This document shows, piece by piece, positions 1 through 5,779 of a stretch of 11,508 bases of DNA. The stretch's first letter is position 1, and each line of letters opens with the position of its first letter. The notes beneath the pieces were generated by a model. It was not told the origin of the DNA. It searched no databases and was given only the letters and a program-made list of their open reading frames with translations. This DNA is from Bacteroidota bacterium (GTDB lineage Bacteria; Bacteroidota; Kryptoniia; Kryptoniales; JAKASW01). The stretch is taken from NCBI GenBank assembly GCA_021796055.1, contig JAJYOS010000110.1, positions 1 through 11,508 on the forward strand, in the 5' to 3' direction. Made by a program: the position numbers and the translations under genes.

Positions 1-46
1 CCGATCTAGTTCACCTGACATTCTGTGTCCCTGTTTCTTTCGAGAC

Positions 47-66
47 AATACCGGATTCACGGTATT
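47..66 (-). terminator. Weak hairpin downstream of the LuxR-type gene
   Basis: A perfect 7-bp inverted repeat, AATACCG and CGGTATT around a 6-base loop, lies about 25 bases past the stop codon of the LuxR-type gene, which is read leftward. It could end that transcript. No run of U follows the stem on the minus strand and the stem is AT-rich, so a working intrinsic terminator is doubtful. Confidence 0.2.
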
Positions 67-91
67 TCAGGCGAGAAAAGAATGTGGGGGG

Positions 92-784
92 TTACCATCC
101 TCTGGTTTGCAGGACAAGGGAGACCAGACCGCTCCGGTTGTTCACCTTGAGCTTCTGGTAGATGTTCTTGATATGAGTGTCGACGGTGTAGTAGCTGATG
201 TTCAGCTTGTCGGCAATCATCTTTGTCGATTGCCCTTCGATGGCAAGACTTACTATTTCCTGCTCTCTGGCCGTCAGGCCCGAGGACTTCTCCATCATGA
301 CATGAGGAACTAGAGACGCTATCCTGTCCAGGATCTGCCTTTTCATCCAGACCTCGCCGCGTGCCACCGCCTCAACGGCGACCACGATTTCATCCGCTGC
401 CGCAGGCTTGACGATGAATCCCGACACGCCGTGCGCGAGCGCCGACGCGAGATTGTTATCTGTCGGCTCGTTCATGAGTACGACCGTAGAAAAAACCCCG
501 CCAAGGCTTTTCAGAAACGAAAGACACCCGTTTCCGTTGCGGCTGCCCGGATCTTCATCCAGCACAACTACTTTTGTTTTTTCGTCATCAAGGGACGCAA
601 AGACGGGCATGGCACATTGCCACCTGCCGTAGACTCCCTCGATCCGGCAGTCATGAGCTCGCCTGATGTGGCCCGTGATTTCAGTACGCAGCTGCCTGTC
701 CGGCGTGATGAGCCATACCGGGACAGCTTTTGTATCCGCGCCCTTTCCCTTCGCTTCCGCCAACACGCCACCTATCCTGTACAC
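92..784 (-). CDS. LuxR-family (NarL/FixJ-type) response regulator with divergent receiver domain
   Basis: A 230-residue DNA-binding transcriptional regulator. Residues 21-140 look like a receiver domain: a beta-strand start (VPVWLITPD), a likely phospho-acceptor Asp76 in VVVLDEDPG, and the conserved Lys126 in GFIVKPA. Residues 167-227 are a clear LuxR helix-turn-helix (LTAREQEIVSLAIEGQSTKMIADKL is spread over 170-194, followed by VDTHIKNIYQKL). The receiver is atypical: one residue is missing between the Asp and the PG turn, and the usual Thr/Ser after the fourth strand is Asn105 (VVLMN), so phosphorylation control may be altered. The first start is GTG at 784. A GTG at 766 lies behind a more purine-rich leader (AGGATAGGTGG), so the true protein may be six residues shorter. 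No partner histidine kinase is visible. Inverted repeats upstream may serve autoregulation. The target genes cannot be told. Confidence 0.85.
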   Translation of the reverse strand: MYRIGGVLAEAKGKGADTKAVPVWLITPDRQLRTEITGHIRRAHDCRIEGVYGRWQCAMPVFASLDDEKTKVVVLDEDPGSRNGNGCLSFLKSLGGVFSTVVLMNEPTDNNLASALAHGVSGFIVKPAAADEIVVAVEAVARGEVWMKRQILDRIASLVPHVMMEKSSGLTAREQEIVSLAIEGQSTKMIADKLNISYYTVDTHIKNIYQKLKVNNRSGLVSLVLQTRGW

Positions 785-836
785 GTTTCAGATTGAAACG
801 AATCTATCGCGTTCAACAGGAATGATTCGCGATAGA
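784..836 (-). promoter_or_regulatory. Two inverted repeats at and above the LuxR-type gene start (candidate operators)
   Basis: Two perfect inverted repeats lie in a row. The first is CGTTTCA-GAT-TGAAACG at 784-800, touching the GTG start of the LuxR-type gene. The second has arms TCTATCGCG (803-811) and CGCGATAGA (828-836) separated by 16 bases. Nine-base perfect arms are unlikely by chance in so short a gap, and placement directly upstream of a regulator gene suits autoregulation. They could also fold in the 5' leader of the mRNA. The role is inferred from position only. Confidence 0.4.
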
Positions 837-1129
837 CTATCCTCTGCAACTACCTACTTCTTACGACACACTGCTTACTGCTTGCAGTCCTTCTATCCAA
901 AAAAACAGCTGCCTATCGAGGGTGCGTTATCAGCAAATCTCCGAATCGAGCTTGACGGGCCTGCACAGTGGGCACAGCAAGCAGGATTAGGAAGCACTTA
1001 AACGTAGGACGGTTGGTAGGGAAAACTGGAGCCTGTAATGGTGTCCGTATTCGAAGCATACTTCCGCATTATGTCCCGAGTGAGTTTAGTCCAATGTTTT
1101 GGAAAAAGCAAATAGAAATTTAAGCCAGG

Positions 1130-1158
1130 GGTCAGAGGGTCGGAGGTCGGAAATCGGA
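1130..1158. repeat. Degenerate G-rich heptamer tandem array
   Basis: Four degenerate 7-base units in a row: GGTCAGA (1130-1136), one extra G, then GGTCGGA (1138-1144), GGTCGGA (1145-1151) and AATCGGA (1152-1158). A further GATCGGA lies at about 1220, inside the altered tail of the neighbouring nuclease ORF. Arrays of this GGTCRGA type occur as dispersed intergenic repeats in some environmental bacteria (recollection, not checked). Here the array marks the side on which the nuclease gene loses its conserved end. Confidence 0.55.
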
Positions 1159-1191
1159 TCTCGCGAGCGAATGAGATGGGTGTGGGCTTGC

Positions 1192-1209
1192 CCCGAGCAA
1201 AAGCTCGGG
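1192..1209. terminator. GC-rich hairpin just past the truncated nuclease stop
   Basis: CCCGAGC (1192-1198) and GCTCGGG (1203-1209) form a perfect 7-bp stem with a 4-base AAAA loop (UUUU in the leftward transcript). It begins 4 bases after the TAA stop of the nuclease ORF, the position of an intrinsic terminator for that gene. No U-tract follows, so it may instead be part of the repeat element that replaced the gene's end. Confidence 0.35.
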
Positions 1210-1212
1210 AAC

Positions 1213-1905
1213 TTACGGAGATCGGAAGATTTGAGGAGTCTGCGGCTCCTCCTTGATATTGTCATCAAGTGCGACCACCTTCTCTCGCAATACATGGAAC
1301 AAACGCCTCACTTCGTTTGATGCTTTTTGGAGGTGATATTCAATTGTGTAGTTCTTCTGAAGGGTCTCGCTTTTCTCTTTATCATGGATGAATCTCTTCG
1401 TGATCTTGGATGTTTGAATTCTTACTTTCTGGTAGGTTTCTGTGTCCAAATAGAGAACGTCGTTTTCATAAAGCCTGTACTTCAGGAGTTCCACATTGAT
1501 TGGCAGGATGTCCGCTGTATCAATGTCAAACTTGTTATAACTTTCCGCGATGCATATAACCCGAGGTGAATCCCATTGAATATCGACGTCAACTTTTTTG
1601 TCTCGGCAAAGAACTTCGAAATCGGCTTTATGGTCGAGAAGCCATCTTAGATAAGACAAGCCTTGATTAATCACGCTTTCGTTTTGCTTCTTCTTAAACT
1701 CGATGATGCATGGTGATCCGGCTCTGTCAATTCCAAGGGTATCAATCCTTCCTCCGAAACTGGTGCTATACTCGTGAGCAAGGAAAGAAATGTTGAGAAT
1801 TTCATTAAGATTCTTCTCAAATAGTTCCTGAAGGTGCTTCTCACGATCAACTACCCTGACGGTTACCTTAGTTACTTTCTGTTTGTGGATTTTGAATAGT
1901 GGCAT
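1213..1905 (-). CDS. NucS/DUF91-like PD-(D/E)XK nuclease, C-terminal domain apparently lost
   Basis: A 230-residue protein resembling the N-terminal part of DUF91/NucS-like proteins that usually continue into a DUF5655 domain. The start MPLFKIH is typical. The nuclease core is visible: Asp55 in GGRIDTLGID, then Glu69 and Lys71 in CIIEFKKKQNES (D...E-x-K), then a helix with QGLSYLRWLL. Residues 196-220 (ASNEVRRLFHVLREKVVALDD) look like the beginning of DUF5655. After about residue 221 the sequence turns into an unrelated tail, TPQIFRSP, and stops. Relatives as I remember them are about 300 residues, so some 70-90 are missing. The break lies beside the heptamer repeats. The catalytic core remains, so some nuclease activity is possible. 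It may be a remnant of a defence or repair gene. The start codon ATG lies close behind an AT-rich leader with no strong Shine-Dalgarno site. Confidence 0.7.
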   Translation of the reverse strand: MPLFKIHKQKVTKVTVRVVDREKHLQELFEKNLNEILNISFLAHEYSTSFGGRIDTLGIDRAGSPCIIEFKKKQNESVINQGLSYLRWLLDHKADFEVLCRDKKVDVDIQWDSPRVICIAESYNKFDIDTADILPINVELLKYRLYENDVLYLDTETYQKVRIQTSKITKRFIHDKEKSETLQKNYTIEYHLQKASNEVRRLFHVLREKVVALDDNIKEEPQTPQIFRSP

Positions 1906-2014
1906 AGTTTTATACTTTCACATATCTTGTTCCACGTCCACGGCCGAGCCATTCTATAAGGTTAGCTCCTAGTTGGAATTACGGAAAGAGGATCTCTCCC
2001 TTTCCTGTGCAGCA

Positions 2015-2617
2015 TCATCCTTCACTCTCCATGCGAGCTTTGAGCAAGAAGATTGTATCTGACCGAAGTTTCGCACGTGCCCAGTCTTTTTGCCGGTCAG
2101 TCAAAGATTCACCCAGGCCGACCAGAATATTCTTGTTGGTCATCTTCTCCAACTGGTCAATACATTTTTGAAGGAACTCGTTGAGCGGCATACCTGAACG
2201 TTGTTCGACGATTTCCCGGTTCAGCGGCCAATTGTTCTTCAGGAAATACCAAACATCGTAGATGTCACGGCTCACGTACGATGCGACAAAAATGGTATCG
2301 TAATACTGAAAGTTGATCCCGGCCCTCGTTAAGACCGTCTCGAAGCTTACATAGGAAGGAGTATAAATCCGGGTTGCCATCTCAAACCGGTCGTAATTCT
2401 CGTCTTTAGCGTAAATGCCCCGGCGAACACTGACCAATTTCCCCGCCTTGACGTATTTGTGCAGTCGCCCCGTGATCGTCTGTTCCGCATCCTCACCCCA
2501 CAGTAAAGCAACGTCTTTAGTGGTAAAGACAGTCTTGGAGATCGCAGCAAGGTCTCCAAATATTCCCCTTTTCTGGGCTTCTTGTTCATATAAACTGGAA
2601 ATCACCTTTAAGGCCAT
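2015..2617 (-). CDS. Chimeric AbiEi antitoxin / AbiEii toxin remnant (type IV toxin-antitoxin)
   Basis: A 200-residue ORF that appears to join two genes. Residues 1-115 match the N-terminal part of AbiEi-type antitoxins: a winged helix (FTTKDVALLWG, then GRLHKYVKAGKLVSVRRGIYA) and the segment IYTPSYVSFETVL...FQYYDTIFVASYVSR. Residues 117-200 (RDIYDVWYFLKNNWPLN, FLQKCIDQLEKM, LVGLGESL, LLKAR) resemble the C-terminus of AbiEii/AbiGii nucleotidyltransferase toxins, where ARDIYDVWFFL is common. The antitoxin middle and C-terminus and the toxin's catalytic nucleotidyltransferase core (GS...DxD) are both absent. The simplest reading is an in-frame deletion that fused an adjacent antitoxin-toxin pair near residues 114-119. 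The product keeps the DNA-binding part and lacks toxin activity; it could still repress the old operator. The family assignment is from recalled patterns, so the fusion is an inference. Confidence 0.65.
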   Translation of the reverse strand: MALKVISSLYEQEAQKRGIFGDLAAISKTVFTTKDVALLWGEDAEQTITGRLHKYVKAGKLVSVRRGIYAKDENYDRFEMATRIYTPSYVSFETVLTRAGINFQYYDTIFVASYVSRDIYDVWYFLKNNWPLNREIVEQRSGMPLNEFLQKCIDQLEKMTNKNILVGLGESLTDRQKDWARAKLRSDTIFLLKARMESEG

Positions 2618-2628
2618 TTCCAGTACAA

Positions 2629-2657
2629 TTGATATTTCATATCAAATGATATTGCAA
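2629..2657 (-). promoter_or_regulatory. Promoter with overlapping palindromic operator for the AbiE chimera
   Basis: Read leftward, TTGCAA (2652-2657), 17 bases, then TATCAA (2629-2634) form a plausible sigma-70 promoter, 4 of 6 matches in each box. A perfect palindrome, TTGATAT-TTC-ATATCAA (2629-2645), covers the -10 box. AbiEi antitoxins are known to repress their own operon by binding inverted repeats in the promoter, so this fits a retained operator. The predicted transcript would begin only about 5 bases before the ATG at 2617, and there is no Shine-Dalgarno site, so translation might be leaderless. Confidence 0.45.
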
Positions 2658-2782
2658 CACCCCCACCTCCACATGCTTCTTACATTAATGAATTCTGCCA
2701 CCATTCATCTCCTTCTTTTCTCCGTTTTCATTTCACCCGTCTTGATCCGGGAAATTAATTGTCCGTCTTGATTCCGTACCAT

Positions 2783-3274
2783 TTACGTTTCCAAATACAG
2801 CTGCCTGTCGAGACTCCTGTACTGTATCGCCTCCGCTATGTGTTCCGGCATTATGTCGGTACTTGCAGCCAGGTCCGCGATCGTCCTTGCCACTTTGAGT
2901 ATCCTGTCGTACGCCCGTGCACTGAGTCCCAGTTTGGTGATAGCCTGCTTCAGGAGCTCTTCTCCCCGCTTGTCTGCCTGGCAGAACTCGCGTATCTCCT
3001 TGCTCTGCATATCTGCGTTCTTGAAGAGTCCCTTCCTCCCTTTGAACCGCTCGCGCTGTACTTCCCGCGCCCGCATCACGCGTGACCTTACCGCAGACGA
3101 AGGCTCCCCAGACCTCTTGCTCGAAAGCTCAGCGTATTTCACCGCCGGGACTTCGACGTGTATATCTATCCTGTCGAGCAGCGGTCCGCTTATCCTCGAC
3201 ATGTACCTCTGTATCTGAGTCTGCGTGCACGAGCATGTTCCGTTCGGGTTGCCGTAGTTCCCACAGGGACATGG
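2783..3274 (-). pseudogene. comM: 3' fragment of comM/yifB (Mg-chelatase-like AAA+ ATPase) split by the element
   Basis: ComM (YifB) is an AAA+ helicase that helps branch migration during natural transformation; full-length proteins are about 500 residues. Here only the last 163 codons remain. The frame opens with CPCGNYGNPNGTCSC and QIQRYMSRISGPLLDRIDI (the Cys-rich insertion and the sensor/arginine-finger region), continues through the Mg-chelatase C-terminal domain, and ends with the usual YRSLDRQLYL close to the TAA stop. Upstream of the Pro codon at 3272-3274 the same frame gives sequence unrelated to ComM, from the serine recombinase gene. Walker A and Walker B are missing. ATG at 3200-3202 could start a 139-residue product, but that would lack the ATPase core. 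The other part of comM should lie at the far end of the element, outside the window. Confidence 0.85.
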
Positions 3275-4757
3275 TTGCGTTGCCTTGTTGCTGCGAATTC
3301 GGAGAAGGAAGGTACGCCAATTTGATGTTTATCGTGTCGGTACCGACGACGATACTGTCCGTAATGACTTCGATGATCTTGCGTTTCTCGTCGTCGGTCA
3401 GCTTTGACCAGCCGGAATAAAGGTCGTTCGCTTCGCTCAAGACTTCCCCACCGGAAATGTACTGGATTTTGAGGAAATCAATCTCTCCCTGAATGTCGGG
3501 TATCTCCCGCTTCATTTCCTCGTGTTGGTCGTTCAGGGGCCCGTACCGTTCGGAAAAGTCGTCCTTCGTGATCCGTTTCTCGTGGTAGAGCTGGAAGAGT
3601 TCGTCGATCTGTCCCTTGATCTGCTTCTCCTGCTCCAAGAGGCGGTCGAGAAGCTCCCCTTTTTCTTTGATCACCTTGTCGGCCTTCGCGAGGTATTTGT
3701 CCATTTCGTCGGGTGAGATGATGAAACTCTTGAGCTGCTCGTGGAAGATTTCTTCGAGGTCTGATTGACTGAGCTTGTTCCGGCACTTCTGGCAGGTGTA
3801 CTTTGAGGAACCGTAGGGAATGTACATCTTGCCTCCGCACTCGCAGCGCACGATGCCGGCAAATATGCTGACCGGCCTCCTCGTCGGCTTCACGCGCTTC
3901 TTCTCCTGTTCCTTGAGAACAGCGTTGCAGGCTTCCCAGAGTTCGGGGGACAAGACCGGTTCCACGTTGAGGTATGTCCACTCCTCCTTGGGCTTCGATA
4001 CCCATCGCTTGCCTTCGCCAAGGCTCTTCGTGTGGTTCAGGGGGTGGAGACCCTTGGAGGTCGGATCTTCGAGGAGTCTCCGGATCGTGGTATCGGAGAA
4101 CTTCGAGCCGTTCCTCGTCCGGTATCCCTTTTCATTGAGTGCCCTCGCGACGGCTTTCTTCCGTTTGTACTCCTGGAAGAGTTCGAAGAGAAGCTTGAGT
4201 ACCGGAGATTCCTTCGGATCGGGGATCAGCTTTCTGTCAACCCATCGGTACCCGAAGGGAGCCGCGCCTCCCAAGGGCTTGCCGAGCTTCGCCCGGATGG
4301 GGACGGAGGCGGCCACCCGGTCGGCAATCTCTTCCCGTTCCCACTGGGCCATGGCAGCGATCACCGTATAGAAGAAACGGCCCGCAGGGGAAGAGGTGTC
4401 TATCGCCTCTTGGAGCGAGATGAGATCGGCGTCGTGCTCACGGAAAAAGTCAGCGAACTCCAGAAGCTCCTTCGTGTTCCGCGCGAGACGGGCGAGCTTC
4501 GAGAATATTATGCCGGTGATGCGGCCTTTCCTGATGTCTTCGAGCATCCTCTGCGCTTCGGGATGCTCCTTCACCGATTTGCCGGAGACGGCCTCAAGGT
4601 GGTACACCTCTTTTACGATCCAGCCCTTGGATTCCGCATAGTACCGGGCCCGCTTCTCGTGGTGTTCGGGACTCTCGCCCTTCGCCTGGTCCTCGGTCGA
4701 GACCCTGATCCAGATACCGACCACCTTGCCTTGTCCATCATCCTTTTCATGAGCCAT
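3129..4757 (-). CDS. Large serine recombinase (site-specific integrase)
   Basis: A 542-residue integrase for cutting and rejoining the element's attachment sites. Domains in order: resolvase catalytic domain at 11-150, with Ser20 and Arg18 in WIRVSTEDQ, the KLARLARNTKE motif (87-97) and the WEREEIADRV helix (139-148); a recombinase domain at about 165-285 (PFGYRW, then a DNA-binding helix around 220-232); a zinc ribbon with Cys305, Cys307, Cys322 and Cys325; and a coiled coil at about 355-430. The C-terminal pattern VVGTDTINIKLAYLPSP (471-486) is typical of the family's end. ATG at 4757 is preceded by a good AGAGGAG site with about 9 bases of spacing. Residues from about 496 onward (MSLWELRQPE...) are comM DNA read in another frame, so the last 47 residues and the TGA stop are borrowed from the host. 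The gene looks intact. Confidence 0.93.
   Translation of the reverse strand: MAHEKDDGQGKVVGIWIRVSTEDQAKGESPEHHEKRARYYAESKGWIVKEVYHLEAVSGKSVKEHPEAQRMLEDIRKGRITGIIFSKLARLARNTKELLEFADFFREHDADLISLQEAIDTSSPAGRFFYTVIAAMAQWEREEIADRVAASVPIRAKLGKPLGGAAPFGYRWVDRKLIPDPKESPVLKLLFELFQEYKRKKAVARALNEKGYRTRNGSKFSDTTIRRLLEDPTSKGLHPLNHTKSLGEGKRWVSKPKEEWTYLNVEPVLSPELWEACNAVLKEQEKKRVKPTRRPVSIFAGIVRCECGGKMYIPYGSSKYTCQKCRNKLSQSDLEEIFHEQLKSFIISPDEMDKYLAKADKVIKEKGELLDRLLEQEKQIKGQIDELFQLYHEKRITKDDFSERYGPLNDQHEEMKREIPDIQGEIDFLKIQYISGGEVLSEANDLYSGWSKLTDDEKRKIIEVITDSIVVGTDTINIKLAYLPSPNSQQQGNATMSLWELRQPERNMLVHADSDTEVHVEDKRTAARQDRYTRRSPGGEIR
3261..3280. other. Attachment-site junction of the serine-recombinase element in comM
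   Basis: On the minus strand, comM homology begins at the codons for Pro-Cys-Pro-Cys-Gly (about 3260-3274) and the element begins just beyond. Intact ComM proteins have (A)MNPCPCG here, and this sequence has KATQPCPCG, so the crossover lies within a few bases of the Pro codon. The exact core dinucleotide cannot be fixed without the other end or an empty site. The recombinase gene reads straight across the junction, the usual arrangement for large serine recombinases. Confidence 0.65.
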
Positions 4758-4940
4758 GCCAAGTTACTCCTCTTTCAAAATCTTCAAAATTCATCTGACT
4801 GTTTCATGTCAACCCTAGCCAAGTTAAAGACAACCCATGAATTTAACACCATCGGAAGAGGTTCCAGCGAGAATTCGTGACGGGTTGAAACAGCAAGCAG
4901 TTCGCTTTTCTATTGCCCATAGCGTTAGTCGATGTGGCAA

Positions 4941-5591
4941 TCACCTTGTAAGCGATCTCCACTTTGTCACAATTCTCCTGTCCGCGATGGTTTTGTACTT
5001 ATGAATGAAAGCGTCAATATTCCTCTGCGCACCAAATGAATGCCAGATTTGGTTATTGTCCACCGAAGCTCGGAGAACTTGATTCACCTGACTACGTGTG
5101 TAGCCTTCGAATTCATCAAGCCACGATGTTTTCTGTTTTGCGTCCTCAAAGCTCTCACTGTTAGAGATGGCCTCAATCAGTCCATCCAGAAACCTTCGAC
5201 GTAAGCGAGCATCATTGTTAACGATCTTTGCAATCGCTCGACAAGACCCTGGGAGATTAGATTGTCTAAGCTTGAAGGCTTGCTTCCGGGAAAGAAACGC
5301 GGGAGGGTCTTTCGTAACCTTGAGTGAGATGATGAAAGCTCGTTTGGCGACAGCATATCCGCATTCTTGGCCCGTCCATTTTGACTTTTCGAAGTCATCA
5401 GTCAAAAGTGGGAGAAACACGTCAGCATTCTCGAGTTCAGCAAGAATCCTATCATGCCATTCTTCTGTCGGCTTGATGTCTTGGTGGGCCAGAAAAACTT
5501 TGACACCGTATGCCTCAAGTTGCCTTTTGATGTTTCCGGCAATGAGCTTGTCGGAAGAATTGTAACTGAGAAAGATCTTAAGTCGATTCAT
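4941..5591 (-). CDS. TIR-domain protein, probable NAD+-consuming immune effector
   Basis: A 216-residue protein. Residues 4-110 are a TIR domain: opening strand KIFLSYNSSDK (5-15), then GVKVFLAHQDI, then WTGQECGYA with Glu76 at the place of the catalytic glutamate in NAD+-cleaving TIR domains. Residues 130-205 form a helical region (FLDGLIEAI, QVNQVLRASVDNNQIWHSF, IDAFIHKY) that may sense a partner or help oligomerise. No signal peptide or membrane segment is seen. The ATG follows the TAA of the small ORF upstream by one base (TAAAATG) with no good Shine-Dalgarno site, which points to translational coupling. Bacterial TIR proteins in such operons usually kill or stall the infected cell by NAD+ loss or make a signal nucleotide. 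Which of these applies here is unknown. The region is visibly more AT-rich than the recombinase and coupling-protein genes, consistent with cargo. Confidence 0.85.
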   Translation of the reverse strand: MNRLKIFLSYNSSDKLIAGNIKRQLEAYGVKVFLAHQDIKPTEEWHDRILAELENADVFLPLLTDDFEKSKWTGQECGYAVAKRAFIISLKVTKDPPAFLSRKQAFKLRQSNLPGSCRAIAKIVNNDARLRRRFLDGLIEAISNSESFEDAKQKTSWLDEFEGYTRSQVNQVLRASVDNNQIWHSFGAQRNIDAFIHKYKTIADRRIVTKWRSLTR

Positions 5592-5592
5592 T

Positions 5593-5772
5593 TTACGCTT
5601 GTTGGAAAATAGTTTGGCTAACCGCTATGTCGCATAAGTCTACGGTAATCACGTCGCCGCGTGCATCGCTTCTTGGGGTAATGTAATGAGCGTGCGATGA
5701 AGCGAGATCAACGACATATAATAGTCGAGCGTCGTGATTGCTGTGGTTAGGCGACCGTTTGCCACACATCAT
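5593..5772 (-). CDS. Small 59-residue protein between the QxK protein and the TIR gene
   Basis: I do not recognise a family. From the ATG at 5772 the ORF gives 59 residues beginning MMCGKRSPNHSNHDAR, followed by hydrophobic/charged stretches LLYVVDLASSHAHYITP and DVITVDLCDIAVSQ, with no membrane segment. It is preceded by AGAGGGG, 8-9 bases before the first ATG, and starts 7 bases after the upstream gene's stop. Its TAA stop lies one base before the TIR start codon. Those spacings are what a real middle gene of an operon would show. The same frame is open further up to 5808, overlapping the 341-residue gene, so a longer form of 71 residues is possible. It could be a regulator or inhibitor of the TIR protein, but nothing in the sequence shows that. 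Confidence 0.5.
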   Translation of the reverse strand: MMCGKRSPNHSNHDARLLYVVDLASSHAHYITPRSDARGDVITVDLCDIAVSQTIFQQA

Positions 5773-5779
5773 ACGAATA

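Larger units (their letters stand above)
785..1212. other. 428-base gap without a convincing gene
   Basis: No reading frame here has protein-like sequence. The right-hand part (784-836) holds the inverted repeats of the LuxR-type gene. The middle (about 840-1120) shows nothing recognisable. The part next to the truncated nuclease holds the heptamer array and hairpin listed separately. The whole stretch reads like degraded intergenic DNA. Confidence 0.6.

Noticed and set aside
1130..1158. Heptamer array as a CRISPR or origin iteron array
   Set aside because: Units are only 7 bases, degenerate and without spacers, and no replication or cas gene is nearby.
1983..2005. Hairpin GGAAAG/CTTTCC downstream of the AbiE chimera as a terminator
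   Set aside because: The stem is imperfect and no U-run follows on the minus strand, so support is too weak to list.
2737..2772. Direct repeat CCGTCTTGAT (2737-2746 and 2763-2772) downstream of the comM fragment
   Set aside because: Only two 10-base copies 26 bases apart, with no gene or hairpin that would give them a role; chance duplication is as likely.
4032..4880. 282-residue open frame on the plus strand
   Set aside because: It lies almost wholly antisense to the well-supported serine recombinase, and its sequence has no domain features; it is a by-product of GC-rich codons.
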